From assembly GCF_019308285.1 (NCBI RefSeq), contig NZ_WWEM01000012.1:186001-250000 (forward strand): a stretch of DNA of 64,000 nucleotides, read 5' to 3'. Shown here one piece after another: positions 35,420-44,639 of this stretch. Position numbers and translations under genes: made by a program. How positions within the stretch are numbered: the first letter of the stretch is position 1; every line of letters begins with the position of its first letter. This DNA comes from Flavobacterium quisquiliarum. GTDB taxonomy: Bacteria; Bacteroidota; Bacteroidia; Flavobacteriales; Flavobacteriaceae. The notes beneath the pieces are model-generated. The model searched no databases, was not told where the DNA came from, and saw only the letters and a program-made list of their open reading frames with translations.

Positions 35420-36010
35420 CTACTGATGCGCTATTTTTTGACGAATTCTGGTCAATGTCTGTCTTTCAATACCTAAAAAACTGCACAAATGAGAAATAGA
35501 GATTCTATTAAATATACCGAAATGGTGTTTTACAAAATCAATGTAACGTTCTTCGGCAGTCTGAAATATAAAACTTTCAATACGTTCCTGCTGCCGTTTT
35601 AGAATTTCCCCTGCAATCAATCTTCCGTATCTTTCTAGGTTAGGAATGTTATCATAAACCCACTGCATGTTTTCGTGAGAAAGACAAACCATAACTGTTG
35701 GTTCTAAACATTGAATGTAATATTTACTGGGCTGTTGTTCTATAAAGGCAGAATAATGTGTAGCGTAATCGCCTTCGGCATAAAAACCTACCGTAATTTC
35801 ATCTCCATCTTTATCTATAAAATAAGAGCGGACTAAACCGTTTGCAATAAAACCAATATTCTTTTGTACGTGACCAAACTGAAGAAAGTACTCTTTTTTA
35901 GAAAACTCTTCAATAGTAAGTTTTGTAGCATATAGAGCCAATTCGTCATCAGTCATTTTAGGACATATTTTTTTGACGGAATTTAGAAATGCTTCTATTG
36001 CTGGTTCCAT
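35420..36010 (-). CDS. Crp/Fnr-family transcriptional regulator
   Basis: The 196-residue protein has a cyclic-nucleotide-binding-like beta-roll (about 24-115, FSKKEYFLQFGHVQKNIGFIANGLVRSYFIDKDGDEITVGFYAEGDY) and a C-terminal helix-turn-helix (about 163-193, FNRISISHLCSFLGIERQTLTRIRQKI). The canonical cAMP-binding PRTA/E motif is absent, as is usual in the many small Crp-like proteins of flavobacteria, so its ligand is unknown. It is divergent from the ChrB-AraC fusion gene at 36133 (122-bp gap), a likely regulatory target. Confidence 0.9.
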   Translation of the reverse strand: MEPAIEAFLNSVKKICPKMTDDELALYATKLTIEEFSKKEYFLQFGHVQKNIGFIANGLVRSYFIDKDGDEITVGFYAEGDYATHYSAFIEQQPSKYYIQCLEPTVMVCLSHENMQWVYDNIPNLERYGRLIAGEILKRQQERIESFIFQTAEERYIDFVKHHFGIFNRISISHLCSFLGIERQTLTRIRQKIAHQ

Positions 36011-36132
36011 ACTTCTTTGATTTTATTTTGGTTATTGAAGTATAAAATTAAGGAAACTCATCATTAAGTGTTTCGGAAAAACAAAATAATTAAAGATAAA
36101 ATGTACATTAGCCAATATTAAAATTTTCAGTA

Positions 36133-36978
36133 ATGAAATGGATTACCAGAGAAAGACCTAAAATAGATCGAATCGCCTGTCCATGGCTGATCAAGAAATT
36201 TATAGATTTCGAAGCAGAATTTATATATGTACCTTATGATCAGGTTTTAGAAAAAGCAAAAGAATTAGACGCCATTCCGTTTGATATTCCTGATGTAGAA
36301 TACACACATTATGAGGAACAATGTACTTTTGATTATTTCGTAAAAAAACATGAAATAAAAGATCCCGCCATATTCATTATTGCCGACATCGTACGTGGAG
36401 CAGATACAGACCGTCATGAAATCGCCAAAGAATCGGCTGGACTTTGGGCAATATCAGCTGGTCTTTCTTATAATATTACCGATGACTACAAACTATTAGA
36501 AACTGGAATACTGCTTTATGATGCTCTTTACAGCTGGGCAACTCATTTGTACCAGCAAAAACATCTACAAAACAGTCCTTTTGAAAATCTTCTTCATGAA
36601 GTTTACAATAAGTTTTTAAAAGATAAAAAAAACAATGCCAAAACTCCTTCATGGGTTAAAGATCTTAAAGAAATTATACAAGATCAGATTGATGCACAAT
36701 TTACTCTTGACTTAAAAAAAATATCAAGCGAACTTGACCTAAATCCGTCCTATTTATCAAGGGAATTTTCTAAACATTTTGAAGATCTAAATTTTGGCGA
36801 ATATGTTCGAAAACAACGCATTGAGAAGGCTATAAATCTAATCGAAAATTCTTCGTACACCCTCACTGAAATTGCCTATATGACTGGTTTTTCTGATCAA
36901 AGTCATTTCACGAGGATTTTTAAGGCACATACTGGAAATAATCCTTCCGCCTATCGCAGAAAAATCCGTAAAAAGTAA
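36133..36978 (+). CDS. ChrB-domain/AraC-type regulator fusion
   Basis: Residues 1-145 match the chromate-resistance ChrB C-terminal domain: MKWITRERPKIDRIACPWLIKKFID at the start, then CTFDYFVKKHEI, DIVRGAD and ISAGLS. Residues 180-281 are a complete AraC DNA-binding module (LDLKKISSELDLNPSYLSREFSKHF, LTEIAYMTGFSDQSHFTRIFKAHTGNNPSAYRR). ChrB proteins regulate or accompany the chromate efflux pump ChrA; here the sensor domain is joined to a DNA-binding domain of another family. No chrA gene is visible. It probably senses an oxyanion or redox change and may control the divergent Crp-like gene or a distant transporter. Confidence 0.88.
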   Translation: MKWITRERPKIDRIACPWLIKKFIDFEAEFIYVPYDQVLEKAKELDAIPFDIPDVEYTHYEEQCTFDYFVKKHEIKDPAIFIIADIVRGADTDRHEIAKESAGLWAISAGLSYNITDDYKLLETGILLYDALYSWATHLYQQKHLQNSPFENLLHEVYNKFLKDKKNNAKTPSWVKDLKEIIQDQIDAQFTLDLKKISSELDLNPSYLSREFSKHFEDLNFGEYVRKQRIEKAINLIENSSYTLTEIAYMTGFSDQSHFTRIFKAHTGNNPSAYRRKIRKK

Positions 36979-37064
36979 TCCATATACAAAAACGTAAAAA
37001 GCGTTCTATTTAGGGAAAACACAGGGAGCTAATTTTGTTTTTACAACCAATAAAACAAAACTCC

Positions 37065-37559
37065 ATGTTTCGATACACCTTTCTTTTTTTATTACTGCTT
37101 TTTAGTTCCTTTACTTTTTCTCAAACTACTTACCCAAAAATTACAGGTTATTTTGGTATTATGCATCCAATTGTTACTGTAAGCAGAGATGAAACTGCCG
37201 TTAATTTTAGAGATTATTATGCTGTATCATTTCCTACTGGAATCAACATTTGGAAAAACAGTAAAATAGGTTTCTCGTTTGAAATTGTTCCGAACATTAA
37301 AGACGATAACGGATCTAGTAAAACTACAAGTTTATTATTTCATCCTGGAATTCTAGTTGCTTTGGGAAAAGGATACAGTTTTGCAGGACGAGTTGCCTTC
37401 GACAGTAATGGAAGATACGGCTTTACACCTGTATTCAATAAAACATTAATCAAAACAAATAGTGTGAGCTATTATGCTGCTGTGCCACTTCCTATTCGTT
37501 TTGGCAACGATCATCCCGCTTCATTTACCGCAGGATTTCAATTTGGAATAGCTTTTTGA
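37065..37559 (+). CDS. Small exported beta-barrel-like protein
   Basis: Start ATG 37065 is chosen because it gives a proper signal peptide (MFRYTFLFLLLLFSSFTFSQ); an upstream TTG at 37035 would put polar residues before it. The 164-residue product has alternating hydrophobic/polar strands ending in GFQFGIAF with a terminal aromatic, typical of outer-membrane beta-barrels of about eight strands. No enzyme motif is visible. It lies 86 bp after the ChrB-AraC gene on the same strand. Function unknown. Confidence 0.65.
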   Translation: MFRYTFLFLLLLFSSFTFSQTTYPKITGYFGIMHPIVTVSRDETAVNFRDYYAVSFPTGINIWKNSKIGFSFEIVPNIKDDNGSSKTTSLLFHPGILVALGKGYSFAGRVAFDSNGRYGFTPVFNKTLIKTNSVSYYAAVPLPIRFGNDHPASFTAGFQFGIAF

Positions 37560-37589
37560 AATAGTTTTAATATCTTACTTACATCCTCC

Positions 37590-37690
37590 AGATAGCCATA
37601 GCCCGTGGTTTCAACCACGGGCTATGGCTATCTTTGAAAATAATGATAACAAAATGAGACCTTCAACAGATGTCGCTCTGCTGGAGCAAA
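37590..37690. repeat. REP-like element with a 21-bp perfect hairpin
   Basis: A 21-bp perfect inverted repeat (37590-37610 with 37613-37633, loop TC, core AGCCCGTGGTT) is followed by an AT-rich spacer and the block GATGTCGCTCTGCTGGAGC (37669-37687). It has no T-run, so it is not a simple terminator. Both blocks look like the short dispersed palindromes of Bacteroidota genomes; copy number was not checked. Confidence 0.7.
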
Positions 37691-37752
37691 CTTGAATACA
37701 GTTAGTTTCAAAAATTTTCACTATTTTTAAGCTAAACCTTCATTCTTGTATT

Positions 37753-39357
37753 ATGAACGAAAAATCAAAACTTTTAAGTTCTATTTTCAGGCATCTTGAC
37801 GGATTGGTTACTGCGCCTGTAGCAATTGCATTAAAGAAAAAATCTGTTTTAGAATTCATTCTAGAAAAAAAACGAATGCATTTATCTGAGCTTGTAAATG
37901 CTTTTAACGCCAACGAAGGTTATCTGAATATTGGTTTGCGAATTATGGCTTCTCAGGGTTTTCTTGAATATGATGTCAATAACCAAACCGAGGAAATTAC
38001 AATTGCTGTAAATAAAAAAACCAAAACCGCTTTTTCGCTGTTTTATCTTTACGAAGATGTAGTTGATTTGCTGAAATTATCCACTCAGTTTCATCCGAGA
38101 CAATTTGAAGATGTGCCTTTTGAAAAACTCAATATTATTTTTGAAAAGTATAAAAAAGGATACGGAATCGAACTTTCAGACGATCCTTTAACCAATGAAA
38201 TTCAGAACCAGATTTTAAAACATATTGAAGGTTATTTGATTGGCCCAACCATTGTTCGTTTGGCGATGAATGGAATGTTTCATAAATATTTTATGGAGAC
38301 TTCTTTCCGTCCTGAAGAATTTCATAAATCACCAGAGAATTTTAAAAAGATTCTAGACTTTTTTGTACATCTCGGATGGTTCTTAGAAAAAAACGGCAAT
38401 TATCAGTTTACCGAAGCAGGTTTATATTTTGCCAAAAGAGCCAGCGCTTATGGCGTGACCGTTTCTTATCTGCCGACTTTTGCCAAAATGGATGATCTTC
38501 TTTTTGGTAATCCAAATGTTTTACAAACTGCCGAAGGCGAAACCGAAATTCATGTGGATCGTGAAATGAATGTTTGGGGAAGCGGCGGTGCGCACGATAC
38601 CTATTTCAAAGTCGTAGACGAAATTTTAATTCAGCTTTTTAATCTTCCAATTGAAGAACAGCCAAAAGGAATTCTAGACATGGGATGCGGAAACGGTGCT
38701 TTTTTACAGCATGTTTTTGAAGTAATCGACCGACAAACTTTAAGAGGGAAAATGCTCGACGAATATCCGTTATTTTTAGTTGGTGCCGATTATAATCAAA
38801 CGGCATTGAAAGTAACAAGAGCCAATCTGATAAAAGCAGATATTTGGGCAAAAGTAATTTGGGGCGATATTGGAAGACCAGATATTTTATCAAAGGATTT
38901 AAAAGAAAATTATAATATTGATTTAAAAGATCTTTTGAACGTAAGAACATTTCTAGATCACAATCGAATTTGGTCAGAACCTCAACATATTGACATTAAT
39001 AGAGTCAGCAGTTCAACAGGCGCGTTTGCTCATAGAGGAAAAAGGATCAGCAACAATCTGGTTGAAGATAATTTGTTAGAACATTTGAAAAGATGGTCGC
39101 CTTATGTGCATAAATTTGGGTTGCTATTAATAGAACTTCATACTATAAATACGAAACTAACTGCCGAAAATTTAGGAAAAACCGCTGCAACGGCTTACGA
39201 TGCCACTCATGGCTTTTCAGATCAATACATTGTTGAAATTGATGTGTTTCATAAAGTTGCTTCAGAAGCTGGTTTATTTCCTGATCAATCCGTTTTTAAA
39301 AGATTTCCAGATGCGGATACTGCAACTGTGAGCATCAATTTATTGAAAGGAAAATGA
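37753..39357 (+). CDS. Large class I SAM-dependent methyltransferase, polyketide-methyltransferase-like
   Basis: The 534-residue protein has a winged-helix-like N-terminal region (about 8-75, LVTAPVAIALKKKSVLEFILEKK) and a helical linker with VDREMNVWGSGGAHDTYFKVVDEI. The SAM-binding core has motif I LDMGCGNGAF (308-317), then VGADYNQTALKVTRANL. It is much longer than ordinary methyltransferases and resembles the methyltransferase units built into some polyketide synthases, but no synthase, acyl carrier protein or other biosynthetic gene is near. It is flanked by a repeat element upstream and a weak terminator downstream. Substrate unknown. Confidence 0.8.
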   Translation: MNEKSKLLSSIFRHLDGLVTAPVAIALKKKSVLEFILEKKRMHLSELVNAFNANEGYLNIGLRIMASQGFLEYDVNNQTEEITIAVNKKTKTAFSLFYLYEDVVDLLKLSTQFHPRQFEDVPFEKLNIIFEKYKKGYGIELSDDPLTNEIQNQILKHIEGYLIGPTIVRLAMNGMFHKYFMETSFRPEEFHKSPENFKKILDFFVHLGWFLEKNGNYQFTEAGLYFAKRASAYGVTVSYLPTFAKMDDLLFGNPNVLQTAEGETEIHVDREMNVWGSGGAHDTYFKVVDEILIQLFNLPIEEQPKGILDMGCGNGAFLQHVFEVIDRQTLRGKMLDEYPLFLVGADYNQTALKVTRANLIKADIWAKVIWGDIGRPDILSKDLKENYNIDLKDLLNVRTFLDHNRIWSEPQHIDINRVSSSTGAFAHRGKRISNNLVEDNLLEHLKRWSPYVHKFGLLLIELHTINTKLTAENLGKTAATAYDATHGFSDQYIVEIDVFHKVASEAGLFPDQSVFKRFPDADTATVSINLLKGK

Positions 39358-39366
39358 TTTCATAAG

Positions 39367-39400
39367 AAAACCTCCAAAATCATACAATCTTAGAGGTTTT
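39367..39400. terminator. Weak hairpin between convergent genes
   Basis: AAAACCTC pairs with GAGGTTTT (39367-39374 with 39393-39400) around an 18-base loop. The T content is within the stem only, so it is a weak terminator candidate for the methyltransferase gene. Confidence 0.5.
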
Positions 39401-39480
39401 CAGCTTACTAAATTCAATATAATTATTTGTAATTAACTCTCGGTTTTTAAATATAAATTCTGAAGCATATTTTTCAGTCA

Positions 39481-40968
39481 TCATTTTACTTTAACAACAG
39501 CCGGCGGATTCCAGCTGTCATTTAAAACTGCTTCTTCTGGCCAATACGCTCTTATGTATAATGAAAATTGTTCTTTTGGAGCAGGAAGCCAATTGCTTGC
39601 TTTATCTTCAGAAGGCGGTGTACTTTGCACATATAAAGTCAATGAACCGTCGGCATTTTTCTTTAAGTTTTTATTCTTTGTCCCTAGCGAATATCTGTTT
39701 AAGCTGTTTGGAGTAAAAAAATGTTCAGCATTGTATAATGTAAGAGACCAAAATCCTTTTACTGGCGGAATTTCTCCACTTGCAAAAGTAACCGTATATT
39801 TATTTGCGCCGTTTAGTCTAGCGCCATTTTCATCAAGATCTTGATAAAAATATCTTGTTTCGTTAGGTTTGTTTACAAAAATATTGGCTTTGGCACAGGA
39901 AAGTCTGGTCAAATAATCGTATCCAAATTGTGCTCCATTTCTTTGTGTGGTCCAATTGTATTTTATTGGGTAACCAACATTTTGGAACTGAAATAATGGT
40001 GTAACATAATTTTTCTCTGCTTCAAATGCGGCACTTATCGCAATTTGTTTCAATTTTGAATCTTTTTTTACAGCATCTAATAATGATTGGATTTGAGCAT
40101 ATAAACCTTCTTCTCCTTTCATAGGCGGCACTTCTTTTAGAATATCTTCCAGCTGATCAAAAAATATTTCTGGTTTCACCCATCTCGTTTCTGCTTTTTC
40201 TCCTTTGGCAGCAGGTGGAGTAGATTTTATTTTTTTCCACTCTGTCGTTTTTGGTTTTCCATCATAATCACTTAAAGGATAAACACCTATCTGATTTATT
40301 AATGGCTGAATGGCTTTCTTGTCACTTGGATCATCACTCTGAAATACACGCGGAATTACTATTCCTCGACTAGTCGTTGATCTAAAAACAGAAATAATTC
40401 CGTCTGGCACTGTGCCTTTCCAATCTTTTGAAGCTAAAAGGTAAAATCCTGGTTTTGTGCCATACATTTTTCCTAAACTCGCAAATCCGTCTGTTCGTTG
40501 ATCGCATACCTGATACACCCAAAAACGATCGCCAAAATCTGGTACTTGAACTATAACTGGACCTAAAGTTAAATCTAAGCTTGCAATGCCATACACCACA
40601 TCCTGATTCGGACAAGCTACAGCTCTTTCTTCAGGTTTAACATAATCGTTTAACATACACAGATGATTTGGCGGTGCAAGAGGGAGAATTCCTTCCCCAT
40701 AAACGGGTTCAGTCAAAACTTTAAAACTTTCGACACGATTATGAATGTTTATCATTGGCCAAGCCCATCCGTAGATGTAGGTAGTAAGATTTTTTACAAT
40801 AGCTTCTGTCATAATCGTATTAGGAACAGGAGCTGGAGGTAATTTTTGAGCTCTAACCGAATCAACAGCAGTCGAATCTTCTAAATTTGGATTTACAGCT
40901 ACTTCCTGTTTCTTGCATGAAATTAAAAGTGTAATTGCCGTAATTAGTATAAAAATTTTATTTTTCAT
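39481..40968 (-). CDS. DUF1254/DUF1214 lipoprotein
   Basis: The 495-residue protein has a lipoprotein signal (MKNKIFILITAITLLISCKKQ, Cys18). A DUF1254 domain (about 55-190: TYIYGWAWPMINIHNRVESF, CPNQDVVYGIASLDLTLGPVIVQVPDFGDRFWVYQVCDQRTD) is followed by a C-terminal DUF1214 domain (about 385-480: VKGFWSLTLYNAEHFFTPN, LYIRAYWPEEAVLNDSWNPP). These paired beta domains are widespread in exported proteins but have no established biochemical role that I can name with confidence. A second, distinct member lies at 42963-44447, with an arylsulfatase gene in between. Confidence 0.9.
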   Translation of the reverse strand: MKNKIFILITAITLLISCKKQEVAVNPNLEDSTAVDSVRAQKLPPAPVPNTIMTEAIVKNLTTYIYGWAWPMINIHNRVESFKVLTEPVYGEGILPLAPPNHLCMLNDYVKPEERAVACPNQDVVYGIASLDLTLGPVIVQVPDFGDRFWVYQVCDQRTDGFASLGKMYGTKPGFYLLASKDWKGTVPDGIISVFRSTTSRGIVIPRVFQSDDPSDKKAIQPLINQIGVYPLSDYDGKPKTTEWKKIKSTPPAAKGEKAETRWVKPEIFFDQLEDILKEVPPMKGEEGLYAQIQSLLDAVKKDSKLKQIAISAAFEAEKNYVTPLFQFQNVGYPIKYNWTTQRNGAQFGYDYLTRLSCAKANIFVNKPNETRYFYQDLDENGARLNGANKYTVTFASGEIPPVKGFWSLTLYNAEHFFTPNSLNRYSLGTKNKNLKKNADGSLTLYVQSTPPSEDKASNWLPAPKEQFSLYIRAYWPEEAVLNDSWNPPAVVKVK

Positions 40969-41180
40969 GGTAATGGATTTAGTTATGGAGATCCTTTATT
41001 ATTTCATTTTTGAAATTATCTGTACTAAAACCTAAAATTTCATTGAACAAGTAAAAGTGTTTCTCTACACTAAATTAGGCATAATCCATTTTTGATTTTT
41101 TTTAAACATGTTGCAAATTATAATTTGGAACATAGTTTTTAATTCATTTCTAAAAAATTAAAAAACAAACACTTAAAACA

Positions 41181-41211
41181 AATAAACCGTCCCAATAGGA
41201 GACGGTTTATT
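41181..41211 (-). terminator. Intrinsic terminator of the arylsulfatase gene
   Basis: AATAAACCGTC pairs with GACGGTTTATT (41181-41191 with 41201-41211). On the minus strand it is followed by a T-rich tract, 28 bp beyond the sulfatase stop. Confidence 0.8.
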
Positions 41212-41238
41212 TTAAACTTCATAAAATGATATAATTTT

Positions 41239-42858
41239 TTATTGTTTCGGATCAACACTCAAAGGTGGCAAAGCCAATTCTTTACTATTTAGTAATTGTT
41301 TTGCCTGCTCGATAGTTCTGTATCTGCCAATTTCCATTGGTCCGCCATAAGAACCACTTTGCTGTGGTCTTGGAGGAGTTGCTGCATACGTTTTCATGAG
41401 CTCTAGAGTAACCTGATCAAAAATTACCATCGTCCATGTTTTTTCTGTAAAACTGTTCATGAAAAGATCGTAACGCTCCTGAGGATCTTGCCACAAATCA
41501 TAAACAGCTGGAACGGTTGCTACATAAGTCTGATCGCCTCTCCAACCTAATTGTTGCCCTGGTGTATCGCTTCCCGCCTGTGCTCCGTTATCACCTCTTG
41601 TATTAAATACCGCTTTCCATTTTCCTATACGTACAGCTCCTGGAGACAATTCATTTTCTGTAAAATAAAACCATCTGTCACGAAGTGGTTTTCCTTTTTT
41701 GAATAAAACATTCGACATATCGTAGCTGTCAAAAACCATCGGTTTGCCTTCTTTGTCATTTTTAGGAAGTTCAACTCCTGCAAGAGCGGCAAATGTTGCC
41801 ATCAAATCTAAACCTCCCACAATATCGTGGCTTACACTTCCTGCTTCAATTTGTCCCGGCCACCATGCAATGGCAGGAACTCGGCTTCCTCCTTCTCTAT
41901 CCGTTCCTTTTGAACCTCTAAAAGGTGTGTATCCTGCATCTGGATGAACATCCTGCCAAGCGCCGTTATCAACTGTATAAATCACGATTGTATTATCTGC
42001 AATTCCAAGAGAGCGAATTTTATCCATAATACGTCCTACGTTATAATCCATTTCTACAACAGCATCGCCATATTTACTTTTGGCCGGCGATTTACCCACA
42101 AATTGCTTGGATGGTAAGTTAGGCTGATGGTTTTTCGCAAAATTGATGCACATAAAAAATGGATCTTTGGATTTACCGTATTCATCAAGCTGTTTCAAAT
42201 TATTATCAACCATATTAATATCCAGTTCAGCAATATTTTCTTCCGTAACTGGGCCTGTATCACGAGCTGGTTTACCTGCTTCTCCTTCTAAAATTCCTTT
42301 GGTCGATTTTTTAATAAAAGCAGAAATCTCAGGAGCCATATCTGGATTCCACGAAGGAAAACAATAAGTGTAAGCATTTAAATGATAGAGAACAACATTC
42401 TGCATTTTATCAAAACCATGCGCAATCGGCATGGCGTAATCTGCTTCTCCTAAATGCCATTTTCCCGAAAAATAGGTTTTGTAATTTGCTTTTTTTAGTA
42501 CAGAAGCCAAAGTCCATTCAGCAGCTGGAAGTCCGCCACCTTGCCCTTGAAAAGCAACTGTTGTCATTCCGCTTCGATTTGGAATTCTTCCTGTAATCAT
42601 GGCGGCTCTTCCCGGCGTACAGCTTGGCTGTCCATAAAAAGACCAGAACTGCATTCCTTCTTTGGCCATTCGATCTAAGTTTGGAGTTGGCATTCCACGA
42701 CCTACGCCACCGCCGTATACGCCTAAATCTCCCCATCCTGTATCATCTGAGATTACCATAATGATATTTGGTTTCTTCTTTGTTTGGGCATTCATTAAGC
42801 CAATAAAACTGAGGCAAAACAAACACGCAAAAATTAATTGTAAGACATTTTTTTTCAT
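41239..42858 (-). CDS. Type I arylsulfatase
   Basis: I start at ATG 42858 (539 residues), which gives signal peptide MKKNVLQLIFACLFCLSFIGLMNAQ; a longer frame to 42903 adds unsupported residues. Formylglycine-dependent sulfatases hydrolyse sulfate esters in the periplasm. The catalytic motif PSCTPGRAAMITGR places the Cys to be converted at residue 80. Metal ligands are Asp38/Asp39 in ISDDTGWGDLG and TVDNGAWQD later. KWHLGE is the usual active-site lysine block. An anaerobic or FGE-type maturase must be encoded elsewhere. No polysaccharide enzymes are adjacent, so the substrate may be a small sulfate ester. Confidence 0.93.
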   Translation of the reverse strand: MKKNVLQLIFACLFCLSFIGLMNAQTKKKPNIIMVISDDTGWGDLGVYGGGVGRGMPTPNLDRMAKEGMQFWSFYGQPSCTPGRAAMITGRIPNRSGMTTVAFQGQGGGLPAAEWTLASVLKKANYKTYFSGKWHLGEADYAMPIAHGFDKMQNVVLYHLNAYTYCFPSWNPDMAPEISAFIKKSTKGILEGEAGKPARDTGPVTEENIAELDINMVDNNLKQLDEYGKSKDPFFMCINFAKNHQPNLPSKQFVGKSPAKSKYGDAVVEMDYNVGRIMDKIRSLGIADNTIVIYTVDNGAWQDVHPDAGYTPFRGSKGTDREGGSRVPAIAWWPGQIEAGSVSHDIVGGLDLMATFAALAGVELPKNDKEGKPMVFDSYDMSNVLFKKGKPLRDRWFYFTENELSPGAVRIGKWKAVFNTRGDNGAQAGSDTPGQQLGWRGDQTYVATVPAVYDLWQDPQERYDLFMNSFTEKTWTMVIFDQVTLELMKTYAATPPRPQQSGSYGGPMEIGRYRTIEQAKQLLNSKELALPPLSVDPKQ

Positions 42859-42962
42859 GATTTTTAAATTTAATTGATTAAAAAATGAGTTGAAAAATGG
42901 CATATAAAACTTTGCAGGCGTATAGATGGGGATTTTTTTGTGCGTCGTAAAGAATCAACAAA

Positions 42963-44447
42963 TTATTTTACTTCTTCAAAATCTCCTGGTTTCCAAGTAC
43001 CGTTAAAAGCTGCAGCTTCTGGTCCATATATACGGATATAAGCAAACCAACCTTTGTTTGGCAGTGTTTTTATCCATTGCCCTTCTTTACCTGCAGGAGC
43101 TTTTGGTCCAAAAAACAAATCAATGCTTTTTCCACCTATTTTATCTTTTAATTCAAATAGTGAACGTAAAGCCGCTTTGTTTTGATCTGTAAGAACTTGA
43201 CTGCGGGTTTCTGCATCGTAGATTGTAATAGACCAGAATAATTTGGCAGGAACTGGTGTTGGAATAGTCAACTTATAATTTTTACCTCCATCGACATATT
43301 TTCCTGTATTATCTTTAAGTCCAAGCCAGTATAATGAACCTGAGCCTTCTTTTCTTCTAAACATTGAAGGAGATGCCCCAATTGCCTGATAAAACCAAGT
43401 TTCACGACCGTCAAGATCTACATAGTCAGTAGTGTTAAAATCTCCATCCTCAAATCGAAGTGCTACCCATTCCCATTGGCGGTCTTTCCAGACAATTCGG
43501 TCTGGACGGCGATCGGCAAACGATTGTACTCTCATTTGAGCATTGGCAATTTTTGCAGCTTTCTCAAGAATTTCTTTCATTCTCGCATCAGGTTTAAAAG
43601 CCTGTCCTTTTTTGATACCCAATACAGCAAGATCTCCATAATAATTTCTGTAACCTTCAAAAGCAGGCTCACGCTGTATTACATCATTTAGATTTTCCCA
43701 ATATTTGATGTTATTTTCCCAAGCAACGGGTGTTGTATTTTGCGGTTTATTGCTCAATTCCAGCCAATCTGGCTCTTTCCAATCTGTTGGTTTATTTAAT
43801 GGATATACTTTTACTGTTTTAATTCTATCCATGGCCGCTTTAACATCTCCTCCAACAGGAAGAGAACGAATTCCAACGGTTAAATTATTTGACGATGATT
43901 TCCAGACATGATATCCAGACGCAGGCACAACGCCTTTATAATCTGGTGAAAGCAGTAAATGTTTTCCTCCATTTCCTGCATCAGGTCCCGGAATTCCCAT
44001 ATCTGCTACCCAACGCTGGTTAACATCCATTGCAACAACAATCAGTGGACCTTTAGGGATATCAATAACCATTGGCCCTTTTGACAGATCAATTGGTATA
44101 GGTCCATAAGGCGTATCTGAATTTAATGTAAATCCAATTTGTCCTGGCTTAGTATCCAAAGTACCAAATGAACTATTAGACTTTATTTTAATACTGTCAT
44201 TCCCTTTTACTATTGCTTCTCCAGAAACTGTAGGATAGAAAAATTTATAAACTTGTATAGCACGAGTAAGATCGGCATCATCATAAGCTTTTTTAATGGT
44301 AGCTTCTGTCGGATAACCGCCAACAAATTCATATTGTTCTGAATTAGAAACAGCAGGAACGTTAGAATCTTTTTTTATTTCAGATTCTTTCTTACAGGCG
44401 CTAATTACAAACAATAATAAAACATGATATAAAACTATTTTTTTCAT
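42963..44447 (-). CDS. DUF1254/DUF1214 lipoprotein
   Basis: I start at ATG 44447 (494 residues), giving MKKIVLYHVLLLFVISACKKE with lipobox ISAC (Cys18). The DUF1254 domain (about 55-180: RAIQVYKFFYPTVSGEAIVKG, GFTLNSDTPYGPIPIDLSKGPMVIDIPKGP) precedes a long middle region and the DUF1214 domain (about 385-485: AKLFWSITIYDAETRSQVLTDQNKAALRSL, WFAYIRIYGPEAAAFNGTWKPGDF). It shares architecture but little sequence with the protein at 39481. It lies 104 bp upstream of the sulfatase gene on the same strand and may be co-transcribed. Confidence 0.88.
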   Translation of the reverse strand: MKKIVLYHVLLLFVISACKKESEIKKDSNVPAVSNSEQYEFVGGYPTEATIKKAYDDADLTRAIQVYKFFYPTVSGEAIVKGNDSIKIKSNSSFGTLDTKPGQIGFTLNSDTPYGPIPIDLSKGPMVIDIPKGPLIVVAMDVNQRWVADMGIPGPDAGNGGKHLLLSPDYKGVVPASGYHVWKSSSNNLTVGIRSLPVGGDVKAAMDRIKTVKVYPLNKPTDWKEPDWLELSNKPQNTTPVAWENNIKYWENLNDVIQREPAFEGYRNYYGDLAVLGIKKGQAFKPDARMKEILEKAAKIANAQMRVQSFADRRPDRIVWKDRQWEWVALRFEDGDFNTTDYVDLDGRETWFYQAIGASPSMFRRKEGSGSLYWLGLKDNTGKYVDGGKNYKLTIPTPVPAKLFWSITIYDAETRSQVLTDQNKAALRSLFELKDKIGGKSIDLFFGPKAPAGKEGQWIKTLPNKGWFAYIRIYGPEAAAFNGTWKPGDFEEVK

Positions 44448-44485
44448 AAAACTGATTATTAGATGATTATACATAAAACCAAAAT

Positions 44486-44493
44486 CAAATTTA
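44486..44493 (-). promoter_or_regulatory. Candidate -7 element of the DUF1254 gene at 42963-44447
   Basis: TAAATTTG on the minus strand matches TAnnTTTG, 38 bases upstream of the chosen ATG. This supports that start. No -33 match seen. Confidence 0.4.
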
Positions 44494-44570
44494 GGATGGA
44501 TATCAGAATCATATTACTTTTTATAAGATATTTAGGTTTCAAATTATAATCTGCAACAAACTTTTAATCT

Positions 44571-44622
44571 AAAAGGCAAAAAAAAAGCTAAACTTTTCAG
44601 TTTAGCTTTTTTTTTGCCTTTT
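44571..44622 (-). terminator. Strong 24-bp perfect hairpin terminator of the copper locus
   Basis: Arms 44571-44594 and 44599-44622 are perfectly complementary over 24 bp with loop TTTC. The inner core is GCTAAACT/AGTTTAGC, flanked by A9/T9 and GGC/GCC. The A9/T9 tracts allow termination on either strand; here it closes the minus-strand unit ending at 44640. Confidence 0.88.
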
Positions 44623-44639
44623 ATAAACCTGATGTTTTA

